Source: Aradus depressus
Taxonomy: Eukaryota > Arthropoda > Insecta > Hemiptera > Aradidae
Length of the DNA stretch: 64,000 nt
NCBI GenBank assembly: GCA_963662175.1
Contig: OY759215.1
Coordinates: 21,689,079-21,753,078, forward strand
Direction: 5' to 3'
Position numbers and translations under genes: made by a program. The notes under the pieces are model-generated. The model saw only the letters and a list, made by a program, of their open reading frames with translations. It ran no database searches and was not told the origin of the DNA. Position 1 is the first letter of the stretch; the number at the start of each line of letters is the position of its first letter. Positions 11,409 to 22,894 of this stretch are shown here, piece by piece.

Positions 11409-11752
11409 GGTTTAGGTTTTATGACTCATGCCCGGGCTTTAACTACGAGGTCATATCGCCTACTACCAGAGCGCTCTTTCGACACTCTGGTGGACATGAG
11501 CCCGACTCTACTGTGGGAGTCCTAAATTTTGCCTACCCTAAATTTTTTATTCATCTAGGGTAGGGGTCTTTAACGAGTACCTGACATCGTACAGGCTCGG
11601 GACCATCGCTTAACGTCCCATCCGAAGGACGGCGTGCTTAAGTTTATTTTACCTCCCAGATAAAATAAACTAAGGGCCTCGGTCGGGCTACGAACCCACA
11701 ACCTTGAGCTCAGAAGTCAAGCACGCATACCACTGAGCTACCGGCGCCCTCA
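11409..11752 (-). mobile_element. SINE-A, full length with target-site duplication
   Basis: Minus-strand copy closely matching the one at 6119 (head at 11752, TTAGG-type tail at 11409). The 12-base duplication CACAAGGTATTA flanks it at 11397-11408 and 11753-11764. It has interrupted a family B repeat. Confidence 0.92.
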
Positions 11753-12207
11753 CACAAGGTATTATGTAAGTCAAATATTGAGTTTTAGTCGAATCGATCC
11801 ATTGGTATTGGAGGGAGAGCGAAAATTGATAAATTTGTGCTGGGGAAGTACAAACTGGTGATTCACTGACTATGGCTATAACGTTGGTTTTTTATCCAAG
11901 AGGTATTTCAAACAATTTACAGTATGTGTAAATTGTTGTTACCAAAAAAGGGATTAAATTATTCTCATTTTGTAGAGATATTGAATGAATTGTTTGAAAT
12001 TTTCACTTTTCCCAAATATTACACTAAAGTGGTTCGGATTGCCCTTTCCTTCTACTTAATCCTGTCAATGTTTTCTCTTTCACACGATTTCTTTTATTTT
12101 CAATTGTTACAATCATGATGAGGAAGAAAAATCATTCTCCCGGTTACTTTCCCCCTTTCGTTTCCAGCCCAGACATGACACCGTTACTTCAAATAGTATT
12201 GGTAAAC

Positions 12208-13090
12208 AGAAATATGTATACATTAATTTTTTTTGTTTAACCTCTGCTATGTAGTTATGTACAAACTGTTAAGAAGACCCTCACGTTAATTTAAAACAAT
12301 GAAAATGACAGCTGCTTAACGTAAACAAGTTGCGACTTAGTTACGGTCAAGTAAGTTCTAACTGTTCGATACCGGATAGGTCGATGGTACGATTAGGGAC
12401 AATAAGTGCGTCCATATTGCATCTTTTGTATATACCTATATAACTAAAATTATGGTTTTATATTTACCGTCTGTAAATGTGCTCAATAAATGAATATTTA
12501 TATATATATATATATTAATTTTTTTTTATATATGTACACAAAACAAGCAATATGGACGCTCTGATTGTCCCTAATCGTACCATCGACCGACCCGGAATCG
12601 AACAGTTACCGTAACTGAGTCGCAACTTGTTTACGTTAAGCAGCAGTCGTTTTCATTTTTTTTTTTATTAACCTGATGGTCTTCTTAACAGTCTGTATGT
12701 AACCACTACGTAGCAGAGGTTAAACAAAAAAAACTATAGGTTAGGTTTTATGACTCAAGTCGGGCTTTAACTCATATCGCCTACTTCCAGAGCGCTCTTT
12801 CGCCACTCTGGTGGACATGAGCCCGACTCTACTGGGGGAGTTCTAAATTTTGCCTAACCTAAATTTTTATTCACCTAGGGCAGAGGTCTTTAACGAGTAC
12901 CTGACATCGTACAGGCTCGGGACCATCGCTTAACGTCCCATCCGAAGGACGGCGTGCTTAAGTTTCTTTTACCTCGAGATAAAATAAACTAATGGCCTCG
13001 TTCGGGTTTCGAACCCACGATCTTGAGCTCAGAAGACAAGCACGCATACCACTGAGCTACCGGCGCCCTAAAAAAAAACTGTATATTTCT
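12208..13090. mobile_element. Long foldback element interrupted by a SINE
   Basis: Arms of roughly 220 bases (about 12208-12450 and 12520-12735, the second resuming after 13080) are near-perfect reverse complements; shared blocks include CTTAACGTAAACAAGTTGCG and TCGATGGTACGATTAGGGAC. The central loop is an AT microsatellite. The right arm is split by SINE-A at 12736-13069. No ORF and no certain target duplication, so its superfamily is open. Confidence 0.8.
12736..13069 (-). mobile_element. SINE-A nested in the foldback arm
   Basis: Minus-strand copy with an intact B box (GGGTTTCGAACCC on +). The duplication AAAAAAAACT occurs at 12726-12735 and 13071-13080. Because the foldback arm continues on the far side, the SINE must be the younger insertion. 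Confidence 0.88.
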
Positions 13091-13199
13091 TTTATAGGTA
13101 TATATAGTAAAAATAATAATATAAATTGATGAAGAATATACAAAATAACAAATAAATACATTCAACTTGAGATCCCCCGAAAGACCATAGCGATGAGGC

Positions 13200-13470
13200 T
13201 TCATTCCTCCAATTAAGTGAAGGAGGCCACGGTTGCCCGGGTGGTCCCCCCCGTACCACCTCGCTCAGCGAGCCTCTGACTAGCAAAGGTGGCAGACCGA
13301 AAGGAATAGGAAGAGCAGAATGAGTGTGAAAGAGTACATGGGGAGGAGAAGGTGGACATTGCCAGCACTTCCTAAATAGTAGCTAGATACTTTAATGAAA
13401 CAGGTCTCTCGGACATCCCCGCCTCAATCTTCGGGGAGGATAACTAACGGATTGGGCAAAAGGATTTTCG
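13200..13470. repeat. Moderately GC-rich repeat shared with 35.7 kb
   Basis: Shares order and wording with 35695-35895: ACATGGGGAGGAGAA against ACATGAGGGGAGAAA, then CCAGCACTTCC against CCGGCACTCCC, then CAGGTCTCTCGG and TCTTCGGGG. Possibly the 3' part of a LINE. No ORF worth calling. Confidence 0.45.
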
Positions 13471-13659
13471 TGCAAGGAACAGTTTGAATGAAAGTTTAGA
13501 AAACGGGACTATCGTATAACTACGTAATTTGATTGGTCCCAGTCCTATCATCCGGTATCGTAAACTTCACTCTAACAATCCCGTGTCTGTGAACTGCATC
13601 ATTCATTCAAACTCATCTTCGCATAGTTGCAAATTTCTAACAAATCTCCTATGACTTCC

Positions 13660-14010
13660 CCAGCTATACAAAGTATACGTTAAGTTACCTATGTGATCAG
13701 TCGGAAAGTCGAGTCGGAAAGTTGAGTTTTCACTGGAATTTCATGTTTTTTGACAGCCTGATTCCAAAAATGAAAAAAACATTAAATTATCCGCGTATTA
13801 ATATCTGTTGTTGAGTTTCAGCGAAATCGGCTAAAGGGAAAAGGGTTCAGCTCAAAAACCCTTATAACTGTCGATGTACTGTATTTTTGGATATGAAATG
13901 TTAGATTTATAAGCCCCTATTGTCAGCTATTGATTATTACCCCAGGGGTGAGCGAAAAGTTAATTGATTAATTCGTTGTGGGGAAGTATATTGCCCATTG
14001 ATTCACAGAC
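13660..14010. repeat. Dispersed repeat family B, copy
   Basis: Starts with ACTTCCCCAGCTATAC..., contains the GTCGGAAAG and ACTGTCGATGTA blocks, and ends with the reversed GGGGAAGTATATTGCCC / TGATTCAC boundary near 13980-14010. Confidence 0.55.
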
Positions 14011-15470
14011 AACTTTTTCTTGTTCGCTACGGTTTAAGCTCCTTGTATACCCAACCCTGGCAGAAAGGATCAGCTCTTTACAGTTTGTTGTCTTAGCTCT
14101 AAAATCTACTTCACTACGACGGCAGTTTTCCCTTAATTTATTCAAGTTAATTTCACTTTGCAGTTTCCTAAGGTCCTTTTTCGACTACATCCTTCGCTAA
14201 AATGGTCTCTACGAGAGCCAATCATCAGATCCTTTATACCTGTTAATTCTTGCCCTTTCACAGCGGGTCTTCTATATGCATTTATTTTTTCCAATTTGCC
14301 TTACTTGAGCAAGCACCAGAGACTTTTAATAGAAAATTAAATTAATTAAAATACACCGTAATTCATTCCGGATGACATTATGTACTTTTTTACTTGAAAG
14401 TGCAGTTTTCCTTCATGGTATTCATTGCATAGTGCGCATTATAGTATGACGAATTCTAAAAAATGAGTCTTCTCATATTCCTGACTAATAATCGTATTGA
14501 AATATTCATTGTGGTATGAGAGTTGTTCCGTTCGTGGGCGGCTTTGTCGGTAGTAACTTTTTATGATGCTTCTTGCATCTCTTCGTTTTATTGCACTTTC
14601 TTAGAGATGCGTCGTTGCATTTGTTTCACCAATCATAGGACTAATGTGGAGACCAGTGTGTAATGACACAACTACTAGGTATATCTTGTACCTTTCATGA
14701 TTTCACGTTCCCTTTGTGTCAGGGGAATTTCCTTTTGAAATTAGTCGCTTTATTCATGAATGGAAGGAAATTCATTAATTTTGGTTGTGCAAAAAATTGA
14801 ATTTTTTACGTTGCATGAATAATTGTTGTGGCTGCCAATGGTAATGTGGTAGAGCCCCATGTTTTGAACATGCGCATGTATTCAACAGAAATATGAATTA
14901 TTCTTATTAAGGTGAAAGTATTTCCTGGCTACCCAGACTTTTTTGTTTTCGGTCTGAAAAATGCATAGGATGAAAATTACTTCGGGGCCTAAATACATTT
15001 TACAAGATTTTGAGCATTTATTAATAACCTAATCAAAAATCTCTTCAAACAAAAGTTGTAGAGAAAAAACTAAAGTCACATCATATATGAAATCCGATTT
15101 TACTTCATCAGCCATACGAAGTATAGGGAAAGTAAAGTAATCGGTTTTGGTCTGTCAGTTGTGGAACATGCCGAAAACCGTGTGTAAATATATCTAAAAC
15201 CTATTTTTTTTAGACGTTGGCTTCATATACGCGAAAACTGATAGTCCTATCAAAAAATTGACTCTTACCAAAAATATTCCTTATTAAATTGAGATCAATT
15301 TTGCAAAAAAAAAAATTTATTACCGGTAGTTTTTATGAAAACGGATAAAAAGTAAAGAAACAAATAAAATATATGTGTTGTGGCCATAGCAGGACTTTCT
15401 TATACCAACCACTTTTATACTAATAACTCTCCCTCTCAAGAAAATCTCTGACGCCAACACCTTAATTTTA

Positions 15471-16013
15471 GGTACTTATTAATTAGCTCGACCACACCTC
15501 AATTTCCATTGTTGTAAGCTGTCTAACAGCGATAATCATTCATCTGGGTACATAAATTCCTAAAACAAACATAAATCGAAATATTACAAAATTTGGGGGC
15601 GTATTTGCCGGCGGGACGATATATCTGCCCCTCCCGTCGTTCCTATATTTGAAGTAGTTCACGTTCTAACATGTCGGGTCCTACAGTGGTGGATTGGAAC
15701 AATTATATCCGTGAGGTGTGTGTGTTTGCGGTGGAACAAAGAAATAGTGGTAAGATAGGAGGGACCGGTCTCATTGTCGAGATCACATCTGGTTAAATGC
15801 GGTGTATGTTAAAGCTAGAGCCTGTACTACTTCAAATATAGGAACGACGGCAGGGGCAGATATATCGTCCCGCCGGCAAATACGCCCCCAAATTTTGTAA
15901 TATTTCGATTTATGTTTGTTCTAGGAATTTATGTAACCAGATGAATGATTATCGCTGTTAGACAGCTTACAATAATGGAAATTGAGGTGTGGTCGAGCTA
16001 ATTAATAAGTACC
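15471..16013 (+). mobile_element. Merlin-type MITE with a captured piece of its transposase
   Basis: A 543-base element with terminal inverted repeats of about 188 bases (15471-15658 and 15826-16013) starting GGTACTTATTAATTAG. An 8-base duplication TAATTTTA flanks it exactly (15463-15470 and 16014-16021). GG ends and 8-base duplications are the Merlin/IS1016 rule. The unique middle encodes a transposase fragment (next entry), which confirms the superfamily independently. The element itself sits between inverted copies of a repeat marked GGTTGGTATAAGAAAGTCC (about 15370-15450 and 16030-16120). Confidence 0.9.
15671..15796 (+). pseudogene. Merlin (ISXO2-like) transposase fragment
   Basis: 41 codons read MSGPTVVDWNNYIREVCVFA and then VEQRNSGKIGGTGLIVEITS-G-stop. 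The order V-V-D-W-x-N-Y-x-R-E-V-C followed by K-I-G-G-x-G-x-I-V-E-I is the start of the ISXO2-like DDE transposase domain of Merlin elements. The first catalytic acidic position, which should follow VEID-E, is lost (VEITSG then stop). So the fragment cannot be active and is a relic of internal deletion from an autonomous copy. Confidence 0.82.
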
Positions 16014-16129
16014 TAATTTTATTTACCTAGTTATGTCAGTATGAAATTAATTTGAGAGAAGGTGGAGGAGGGAATGATCTGTATAGGTGTGGTTGGTATA
16101 AGGAAGTCCTTTTATGGCCATGTGATTAT

Positions 16130-18260
16130 TTGGAAAATTTACAGCAACAGGATCAAAAACAATTAATAAATATTTTTTTATTTAAAATTATTGATTGAAA
16201 ATGGAATGAATTTTATTGGTTAACGAATGAAATTAACGTGACAAGAGTAAATAGGTAAACAATAAAATAAATATAAATAGCGATTATTTATAGTTTATGA
16301 AGGAATGAAGAATAATAAATTATTTTTTAAAGACCTTAAAGGGCCTTTACGGGTTGCCCGAGCCCAAACCGCAACCTTGAAGAACGCCTCATATCCGCTT
16401 GGGCTCAGATCTCCACTTCCATCGGCCGCTCTTTATCAGTCAATCGACTAGGCCTGTCTTTCTGTCCTTATCTGCCGACTTTTATTATGTCTATAATAAT
16501 ATTATATGAACAAACATAGTCTTCGCTTCTTGCTTTGAGCCTCAAAATAAAGATTCTAGGATAGTTCTTTAAATTAAAGTTTCTACTCTCCTTCTAAACC
16601 TTTATTCTCCGTTGCCTGGCTGAAAATCAGTAGGTTTCTCACTTACGAAGGTTTTCGTGCACATATGAAATTTCGTGTTGATACATAGTCTGGTAATCAG
16701 TCATGTCATCGATATAATTCCCGGAATTTCGTTTCCCTCCCCCTGCGTTTAAATCAAAAACTGCAAATTCACTTTTTGTATATAAAAAAAACTATTTGGA
16801 TACTAAAATCATACGATAATGCGGTAACACTTGACTTCGCATTAAAAGGCAATTTCCTTATAAAACGAACATAAAATTGTCGACCATAAGCTTATGTACT
16901 GAATAATATACAAGAGAGAAGAGGAAAGGTCCTTCACTCAATGTCTCGGCGATGACGAACACAGTATGAACCTGACGTTAATATTTCTTACGGAAGCGAA
17001 CCTCATTAATAAAATCTAGTCGAAACTAAATTAAAAAAATAAATATATGTATAGAATAAAGTTATAAAAAAAAAGAAGGAAAAAAATAAATATTTATAAA
17101 TAAATTTAAAAAAAAAAAAAGAGTAAAAATAAATAATAAATATACAAACATAACAATATCATGTATATATATGTAAAAAAAAAACAACATTAAAATACTG
17201 AGTGCATGTAGTCGAGAGACGAACTGGTTTGGTAAACAGTAGTATCAATCAGGAGTGAACAGGTAGATGTAATGACCAAGAAGTCGAACACATTAAAACA
17301 TCAAACAAAAAAGAGAGAGGACATTCTTTACCTATTTCTTCTACTATGGTAAATTTTGCAATCATCTATTTTTTAAATGTATTAGTTCAGTTTTTGATTT
17401 TAGCAAATATTAGAAATCTTTCTGTCGCTATATTTAGCTAGCCATGTTTTATTATTTTTTATTTTACAACTGTATAAAAAATAAATACTACAAGGAAATG
17501 TGCTAAGAGAAAGATAATGAGAGAGGTCAAGAGGGGAGAAATCACCCAGTGGTGATACTCCATAGTAAATAAGCTAGCTATTTTTTTTTTTTTTTTTTTT
17601 ATGGCATATCAACCACGAGGGTCATTGATGCCTGGCTGTTCAAATAAGTAGGAGATCCCACAGAGAAACTGGGGGGCGAACGGAGGGGGGACCCCGCACA
17701 GGACCCCGGGGCACCCAGTGAGCGTCCCAAAGCTATTAAGTTTCTATTTAACTCATTTGTTTTCCGATGCCTCATTTCCAAAAATTAAAAAAAAAAAAAA
17801 AAATGTCTGTATTTTTCTTTGAACACAATAACTTCTGAAAATGTTGAAATAGGGTGGGATGGGAGACCTGAATTTATTTTAAATGGATTCTAGTGTTATT
17901 TCCCTTGAAATCTCAAGTCAAAAATCTTCTTATAAGTTATACTTATAACTGTTGTACGGTGAACAATGAAACTTGATAAAGTATGGAGAGAAAGGTACCT
18001 GTAGTCCAAAGAGTTGTACCTAAGTCATTTTATTGCTTGACATTAGTAAAGGCGGAATCTGTTCTCTTTCAAAGAGAGATATTTTAAAAATCATAAAATA
18101 AAGTTTTAGTGTGCTGTAAAAATAGTATTTCGGCTGTCACAGCAAGTTGTCAGATGTAAGCTAATGGATCTACAAGAAGGTTTGGTCAGGTAGTGGACAG
18201 GATGCTCTGCCATCGACTCCTACCTGACGTCTGCTTTGAAGGATCAGGCTAATGTTGTCT
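16130..18260. other. No gene seen; AT-rich intron with a GC patch and a T/A-bounded insert
   Basis: Mostly simple AT-rich DNA. A GC-richer patch at about 16335-16490 matches nothing else in the window. A unit at 17581-17805 is bounded by a 20-base T run on the left and an A run on the right, with GC-rich sequence between; it could be an insertion, but no duplication was found. Confidence 0.5.
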
Positions 18261-18271
18261 CCTTTACGTTA

Positions 18272-18835
18272 TCTATACTATTAAAAAGGGCACCGGTAGC
18301 TCAGAGGTAGAGTGCCTGCTTACAGAGCTCAAGATCGCGGGTTCGAAACTCGGCAGTTTTTTTTTTTATCTGGAAGGTGACAACTTGATTATCCCGAGGC
18401 TGTACGATGTCAAGTACTTGTTGAAGACTCCTACCCTTGATGAATAAAAATTTAGAATTCTTATGTTCACGAGAGCGACGAAAGAGCGCTCTGGTAGTAG
18501 GTGTTATGACCTCTTAGTTAAAGCCCGGGCATGAGTCACAATAACTAACCAAAAAGAGAGAATGTTTATGTATTTGAGGTAATCTCGAAAACTTCTAAAC
18601 CGATTTGGATAATTCTTTCACTGTTAGGAACCTTATTTCTTTTCGATGGACATAGGCTATACATCTCCATGCTTTAACTTAAAAGAGCTAAGCAGTGATG
18701 GTAAAAGTAAGGAGAAACTTCCTCTCCAGCGCCCTTTATTTCATAGGCTGCCTAAACCGTTATAAGATATATCAAAATGATGTATGGGGGAATTATTAGC
18801 AATAAAAAGTTTTACAAAAAAAACCTGTCTATAAC
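18272..18835 (+). mobile_element. Helitron-like family C, 5' part, split by a SINE
   Basis: Begins A|TCTATACTATTAAAAAG at 18271/18272. After the SINE it continues with GTATTTGAGGTAATCTCGAA, CCGATTTGGATAATTCTTTC and ATATATCAAAATGATGTATG, which recur at 28817 (+) and 42246 (-). No CTAG-type 3' end found. Confidence 0.6.
18288..18551 (+). mobile_element. SINE-A, internally deleted, nested in family C
   Basis: A box TAGCTCAGAGGTA and a B box GGTTCGAAACTC are both good. Parts of the body are missing. A short AAAAAG stands on both sides (before 18288 and after 18551), consistent with insertion into the Helitron-like repeat. Confidence 0.8.
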
Positions 18836-19359
18836 AGACAGCCTTCAATAAGAGTTTTTATAGAAAAATTTAGATGGTTAACTTCAGAGATGCGTAAACA
18901 TTCATTGTGAAGGGTTTATCTGGCTTTCCATTGTGGATAGACAAACGTTTTTTGTTTCGAATTAAATGAAACACTGTCCATTCTTGACGGAAAATTACTG
19001 TAACCCGCCTCATTGAAGCTAATTGTCCCGCTAAACTTGCCCTGTCCCAGTGAAAGTTAGCTGATCTCGGTTTCACAAGTTCACGTCACGCACGGGACTC
19101 CCTTCACTGGGTATCTCTCCTCGTAGTCTGTATCTCCTCTCTCTCTCTCTCCCATGACGGGCCTAATCAAACTGAACTGTATCACTGCTCAATCGTCTTA
19201 TTTAGGATCAATTTGTTGTTACTGGTACACTGGCAGTTTCACCTTCGGATATACCCTTATTAAATTGTTCAAATTAATTTTTCATGCTTGCCTAATGTAC
19301 TCAAGACCCTTAGGTTTATATCTGGTTCTTCGAATGGCGTAAGACTAAACTCCATGAAT

Positions 19360-19633
19360 ATGTTGAAGGAAATCGAGGTTCTGTCGTGTAAAAGAAAAAT
19401 GCAAAATTTGGCCAACGTTTCGAAAACCATTTATTTTCTTCTTCAGGGCCTTATAAATGACTTGAGTGGATGTGTGTGGTGACGGTGTCTCACACAAACT
19501 CACAACACCGTCACCACACACACCCACTCAAGTCATTTATAAGGCCCTGGCAAAGGAAATAAATAGTTTTCGAAATGTTGGCCAAATTTTGCATTTTTCT
19601 TTTAGACGACAGAACCTCGATTTCCTTCAACAT
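19360..19633. repeat. Foldback with hammerhead-like motifs (family 4)
   Basis: Arms 19360-19487 and 19502-19633 are near-perfect reverse complements around a short centre with CTCACACAAACTCACAAC. The left arm holds an intact hammerhead-like core on the minus strand (19410-19450); the right arm holds a decayed one (CTGGCAA). A solo arm recurs at 42.86-42.95 kb. Confidence 0.78.
19410..19450 (-). ncRNA. Hammerhead-ribozyme-like motif (family 4)
   Basis: On the minus strand: stem I GGCC with GGCC (four perfect pairs), CTGAAGA, extra A, stem II GAAAA / TTTTC with a seven-base loop, GAAA, palindromic ACGT stem III, T at position 17. All core positions are met. Confidence 0.6.
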
Positions 19634-19804
19634 TGAAAAGATACTGTCGACTCTATTAATCATCCATGAATATATTCATACCTCGTATAGAATGACTTAC
19701 TGTAGTTCATCTGTCACAAATAACCATTGCACTTAATGTGACTTTAAACTTAAATAAACTGAAATTATTACAAAAAAATTCCTGAAACTTTTTCTTTAAG
19801 TAAC

Positions 19805-20020
19805 TGGTTAGTTATTGTGACTCATGCCCGACCTATAAGTACGAAGTCATATCGCCTATTTCATTCTGGTGGACATGAGCCTGAGTCTCCTGCGGGAGTC
19901 CTAAATTTTGCCTACCTAGGTTTTTTCACGTAGAGTAGGTCTTTAAAGCTATCCGACATCGCACAGGCTCTGTACCATCCGAAGGACGTCGTGCTCCTCC
20001 ACCTACCCAGATAAAAAAAA
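19805..20020 (-). mobile_element. SINE-A, truncated
   Basis: Holds the 3' body in reverse (GACTCATGCCCG, GGTGGACATGAGCC, GAAGGACGTCGTGCTC) but stops before the tRNA-like head. Confidence 0.7.
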
Positions 20021-20118
20021 CTCTCCCTTTTTCTTCTATCATGCGTTTTTAATTATTATCATTTTAATTCTGACTGTGGCTTTTATAATACTTACGAATA
20101 AATATTGTTTTGTTTATT

Positions 20119-20330
20119 TTTATGACTCTTGCCCGGGCTTGAACCGAGGTTATATCGCCTACTACAAGCTGATTCGTCCCTCTGGTGGACACAGGTTTAA
20201 TTACCTAGGGTACGTGTTCTTTAACGAGGACCTAATATCGCAGAGCCTCAAGACCATCGCTAAACGTACAAAGGACAGCGTGCTCAACCTTTTTTTTTTT
20301 ATCTAACTGATAAAAACCCAAGAGCCTCGG
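20119..20330 (-). mobile_element. SINE-A, truncated and degraded
   Basis: Reverse body with GACTCTTGCCCGGGCTT, CTCTGGTGGACAC and AAGGACAGCGTGCTC. The B box is lost. Confidence 0.65.
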
Positions 20331-20694
20331 TATAGTACTTATAGATAGAAATCGTAGGATACGGTAATATATTTTTAGAAGATCTTCAAAGTCTTGGTGT
20401 ATCCTTTCGTGGTTTGCTGAATCTGGGAATAGGGAACGCTGTCATTCTTTTGTTAGTATATAAGAGGGTATTTGTTGCACGCTAGTCCACTCTCCGGCAG
20501 TCAGAGCTATACAAAATAAGGTATACAAAACCTTTGGGTAGTCTGTAATTAGGGGGGTAGAAGCAGGTACAAGGGTCACCCCTCGGCTCCTCTGTTCCCC
20601 GTCTTGAGGGTCCTTTGTAGAAACGTATGCCCTTAGTTAGATTTCAGTTGAGTATCGAGCATGGTGGCCCAAGTCAAAACATGTCCTCAAAACT

Positions 20695-21090
20695 AGAAAA
20701 TCGTCGTTGAATCACCGGCAATGTACTTCCCCAGAATGAATTAATCTATTAACGTTTCGCTCCCCCTCCAAAATCAGTCGACCGTTTGCGCTAATATCCA
20801 ACAGTTGACTTACATAGGGGCTCTTAAATCCTCATACTAAATTTGTGTCGACATTCATTACATCGGCAGTTATAAGGTTTTTTAAATTGAACCCCGTTCC
20901 CTTCTACTGATATCGCTGAAATTTGACAGAATTGGGTTTTGACTTCAAATATGAAATTTCATGTCGATACATTCATTATATCAGTAGTCATTTTGAAAGG
21001 GTTTTGGATTCACATATAAAATTCAGTGATGATACATTCATTCTATCGGGTGTTATTGAGTTTACAGATACCTACACAGACATACAGATT
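20695..21090. repeat. Dispersed repeat family B, copy
   Basis: Starts at the CGTTGAATCACCGGCAATG boundary, followed by the AAAATCAGTCGACCGTTTGC block and the GATACATTCATT blocks. Confidence 0.6.
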
Positions 21091-21159
21091 TTTTTTTTTA
21101 TCTGGATTCTGGATTGAAATAAATTGTTTTCTAAGAAACAATGGTGTACATTGTCGGCA

Positions 21160-21469
21160 AATTCGTAGTCGGTATCTTATTTTTCTTCGAGCTATAGAGG
21201 TAATAAGTTTCAAATAATCGAGTTGTAAAGGTTGTTAAATAAAACATTGCTATGATCGAGATACAGAGGTCCAATTTATTTTTTCGAGTTATAGAGGGAA
21301 AATATGTACTAAAATGGCTTGTAGGGACTCACTGATTATTTCGACTAATAGAGAGTTGAGATTTCGAGTAATGGAGGTTTTGGGGCTTGAAGGGAAAGGA
21401 ACAAAACTTTTTTTTTCGAGTTTTGGAGGTTTTCGACTTATCGAGGTTCGACTTAAAGAGGTTCTACTG
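21160..21469. mobile_element. Tigger/pogo-like fragment with a terminal repeat
   Basis: The right end TTCGACTTAAAGAGGTTCTACTG|TA matches, in reverse, the common pogo/Tigger-type terminus CAGTAGAACCTC, with TA after it. Inside, diverged TCGAGTTATAGAGG units repeat. The left terminus is not recognisable. Confidence 0.6.
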
Positions 21470-21958
21470 TATAACTTTCATAACTTCGTCTATAGTTCAT
21501 ATAGCAGGGGAAGTAATATTTTTTAGGAAACTGTTTCCTTCGGACAAATAACATAAAGAATAAAGAGGAAAGCTGACTCTAAACCGTTGACAGATGAACT
21601 TGTTTACTGACCCAACATCCGGAGTGAGTTTTCCCTGGGGAATGTTTGCAGTATTGGAACGAAGAAGGGATAATTCTGATTGGTGAAGCGGAATAATACG
21701 GAGAGGATTATATACTTCTGTGAATGTGGGTCCTTGTACCAAATGGTGTTCAACGTACAAGAAAGAGGAAAAAAAAGGTTCTTTATGAATTGACCGGCAC
21801 AAATGTTGGACAAATGGGAGAGCCTGTGGGTGGCCTGGAGACGGTCCTCGTCCTGTTTTGTCGGCCAGGAGGTAGCCCATCTCTCCTTATTGTCCCCTGT
21901 CCCTCCCTCTTCTACATGGAGTCGTAGACACATTAGTTATACTGTTGTCTCCTAGGAG

Positions 21959-22100
21959 CAGCCTTTCCACACCTTACTATCATACACAACCTGTCCTCTT
22001 CAGCCTTTCCACACCTTACTATCATACACAACCTGTCCTCTTCAGCCTTTCCACACCTTACTATCATACACAACCTGTCCTCTTCAGCCTTTCCACACCC
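21959..22100. repeat. 42-base minisatellite, 3.4 copies
   Basis: Units start at 21959, 22001, 22043 and 22085 (CAGCCTTTCCACACCTTACT...), identical over three full copies. The final partial unit runs into its own reverse complement (GAAAAGGCTGAAGAGGACA at 22109-22128), closing with a hairpin. The small minus-strand frame across it is only a repeat artefact. Confidence 0.9.
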
Positions 22101-22324
22101 TGAGGGGTGAAAAGGCTGAAGAGGACACGGGGACACCGATGAGCGCCTTCTGAAAACTAGGAAATGGACAGACTATATACAGGATGGAAACAAAATTGAA
22201 AAAATAAGAACATATTAAAGTCCCGTTGTGAATCCTTAAACATTAACAACCAACCATGTTGTAAAAATTATATCTTTGAGTGCCCTTTATTTTATCTTGA
22301 TAAAGACGAAAACATAGTTTCATA

Positions 22325-22600
22325 TAAATAAAAGACATTGTCTTCCCACTGTTTTATTTTGACCATAACTGGTTTTCAACGCAACAGGGTCATCATAAGT
22401 GGTTCATCCCACCCACACAGCCACAGCGGTTAAAGGAGAAGTAGCCAGTAGTCCTTTAGACTCTACATTATACAGCGGGGATGAACCACTGATGATGACG
22501 CTGTTGCGTTGAAAACAAGTTATGGTCAAAATAAAACAAGGGGAAGACAACGTATTTTTTTTCTATGAGAAATCTCGTCCCACAACATCTTACTATCACA
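22325..22600. repeat. Foldback with hammerhead-like motifs (family 5)
   Basis: Arms around 22340-22415 and 22470-22550 are reverse complements (GTTTTCAACGCAACAG against CTGTTGCGTTGAAAAC). The right arm has the good motif at 22485; the left arm has a changed core (CTTATGA). The family is shared with 38.24-38.59 kb, including the outer GAAATCTCGTCCCACAACAT segment. Confidence 0.75.
22485..22526 (+). ncRNA. Hammerhead-ribozyme-like motif (family 5)
   Basis: Stem I ACCA (22485-22488) with TGGT (22523-22526); CTGATGA; extra T; stem II GACGC / GCGTT with a TGTT loop; GAAA; stem III AACAAGTT, in which AAC pairs with GTT; A at position 17. Confidence 0.6.
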
Positions 22601-22894
22601 TATGAAAAACATAGTCAATTTCTTGGGGTTAAATTCTTCAAAAACAAAATTCTGAATGAAATGAATGCCTAGCAGTTTTGATTGTGGAGAACTGGGACGC
22701 ATTGTATATTTATGTTAGGTGTGCATCGCACACATATAGAGAACGTTTTGTAGATAAATTAAATTTTCATTGAAAATTTTGAGATATATTTTATTTATTT
22801 TTACGTATTTATAATAACTTTTTGAATATTTTTACTTCATTAGATGACAGTTTGCCTTATTTTTTTATAATTTAATTTAATTATTATTTACTTT

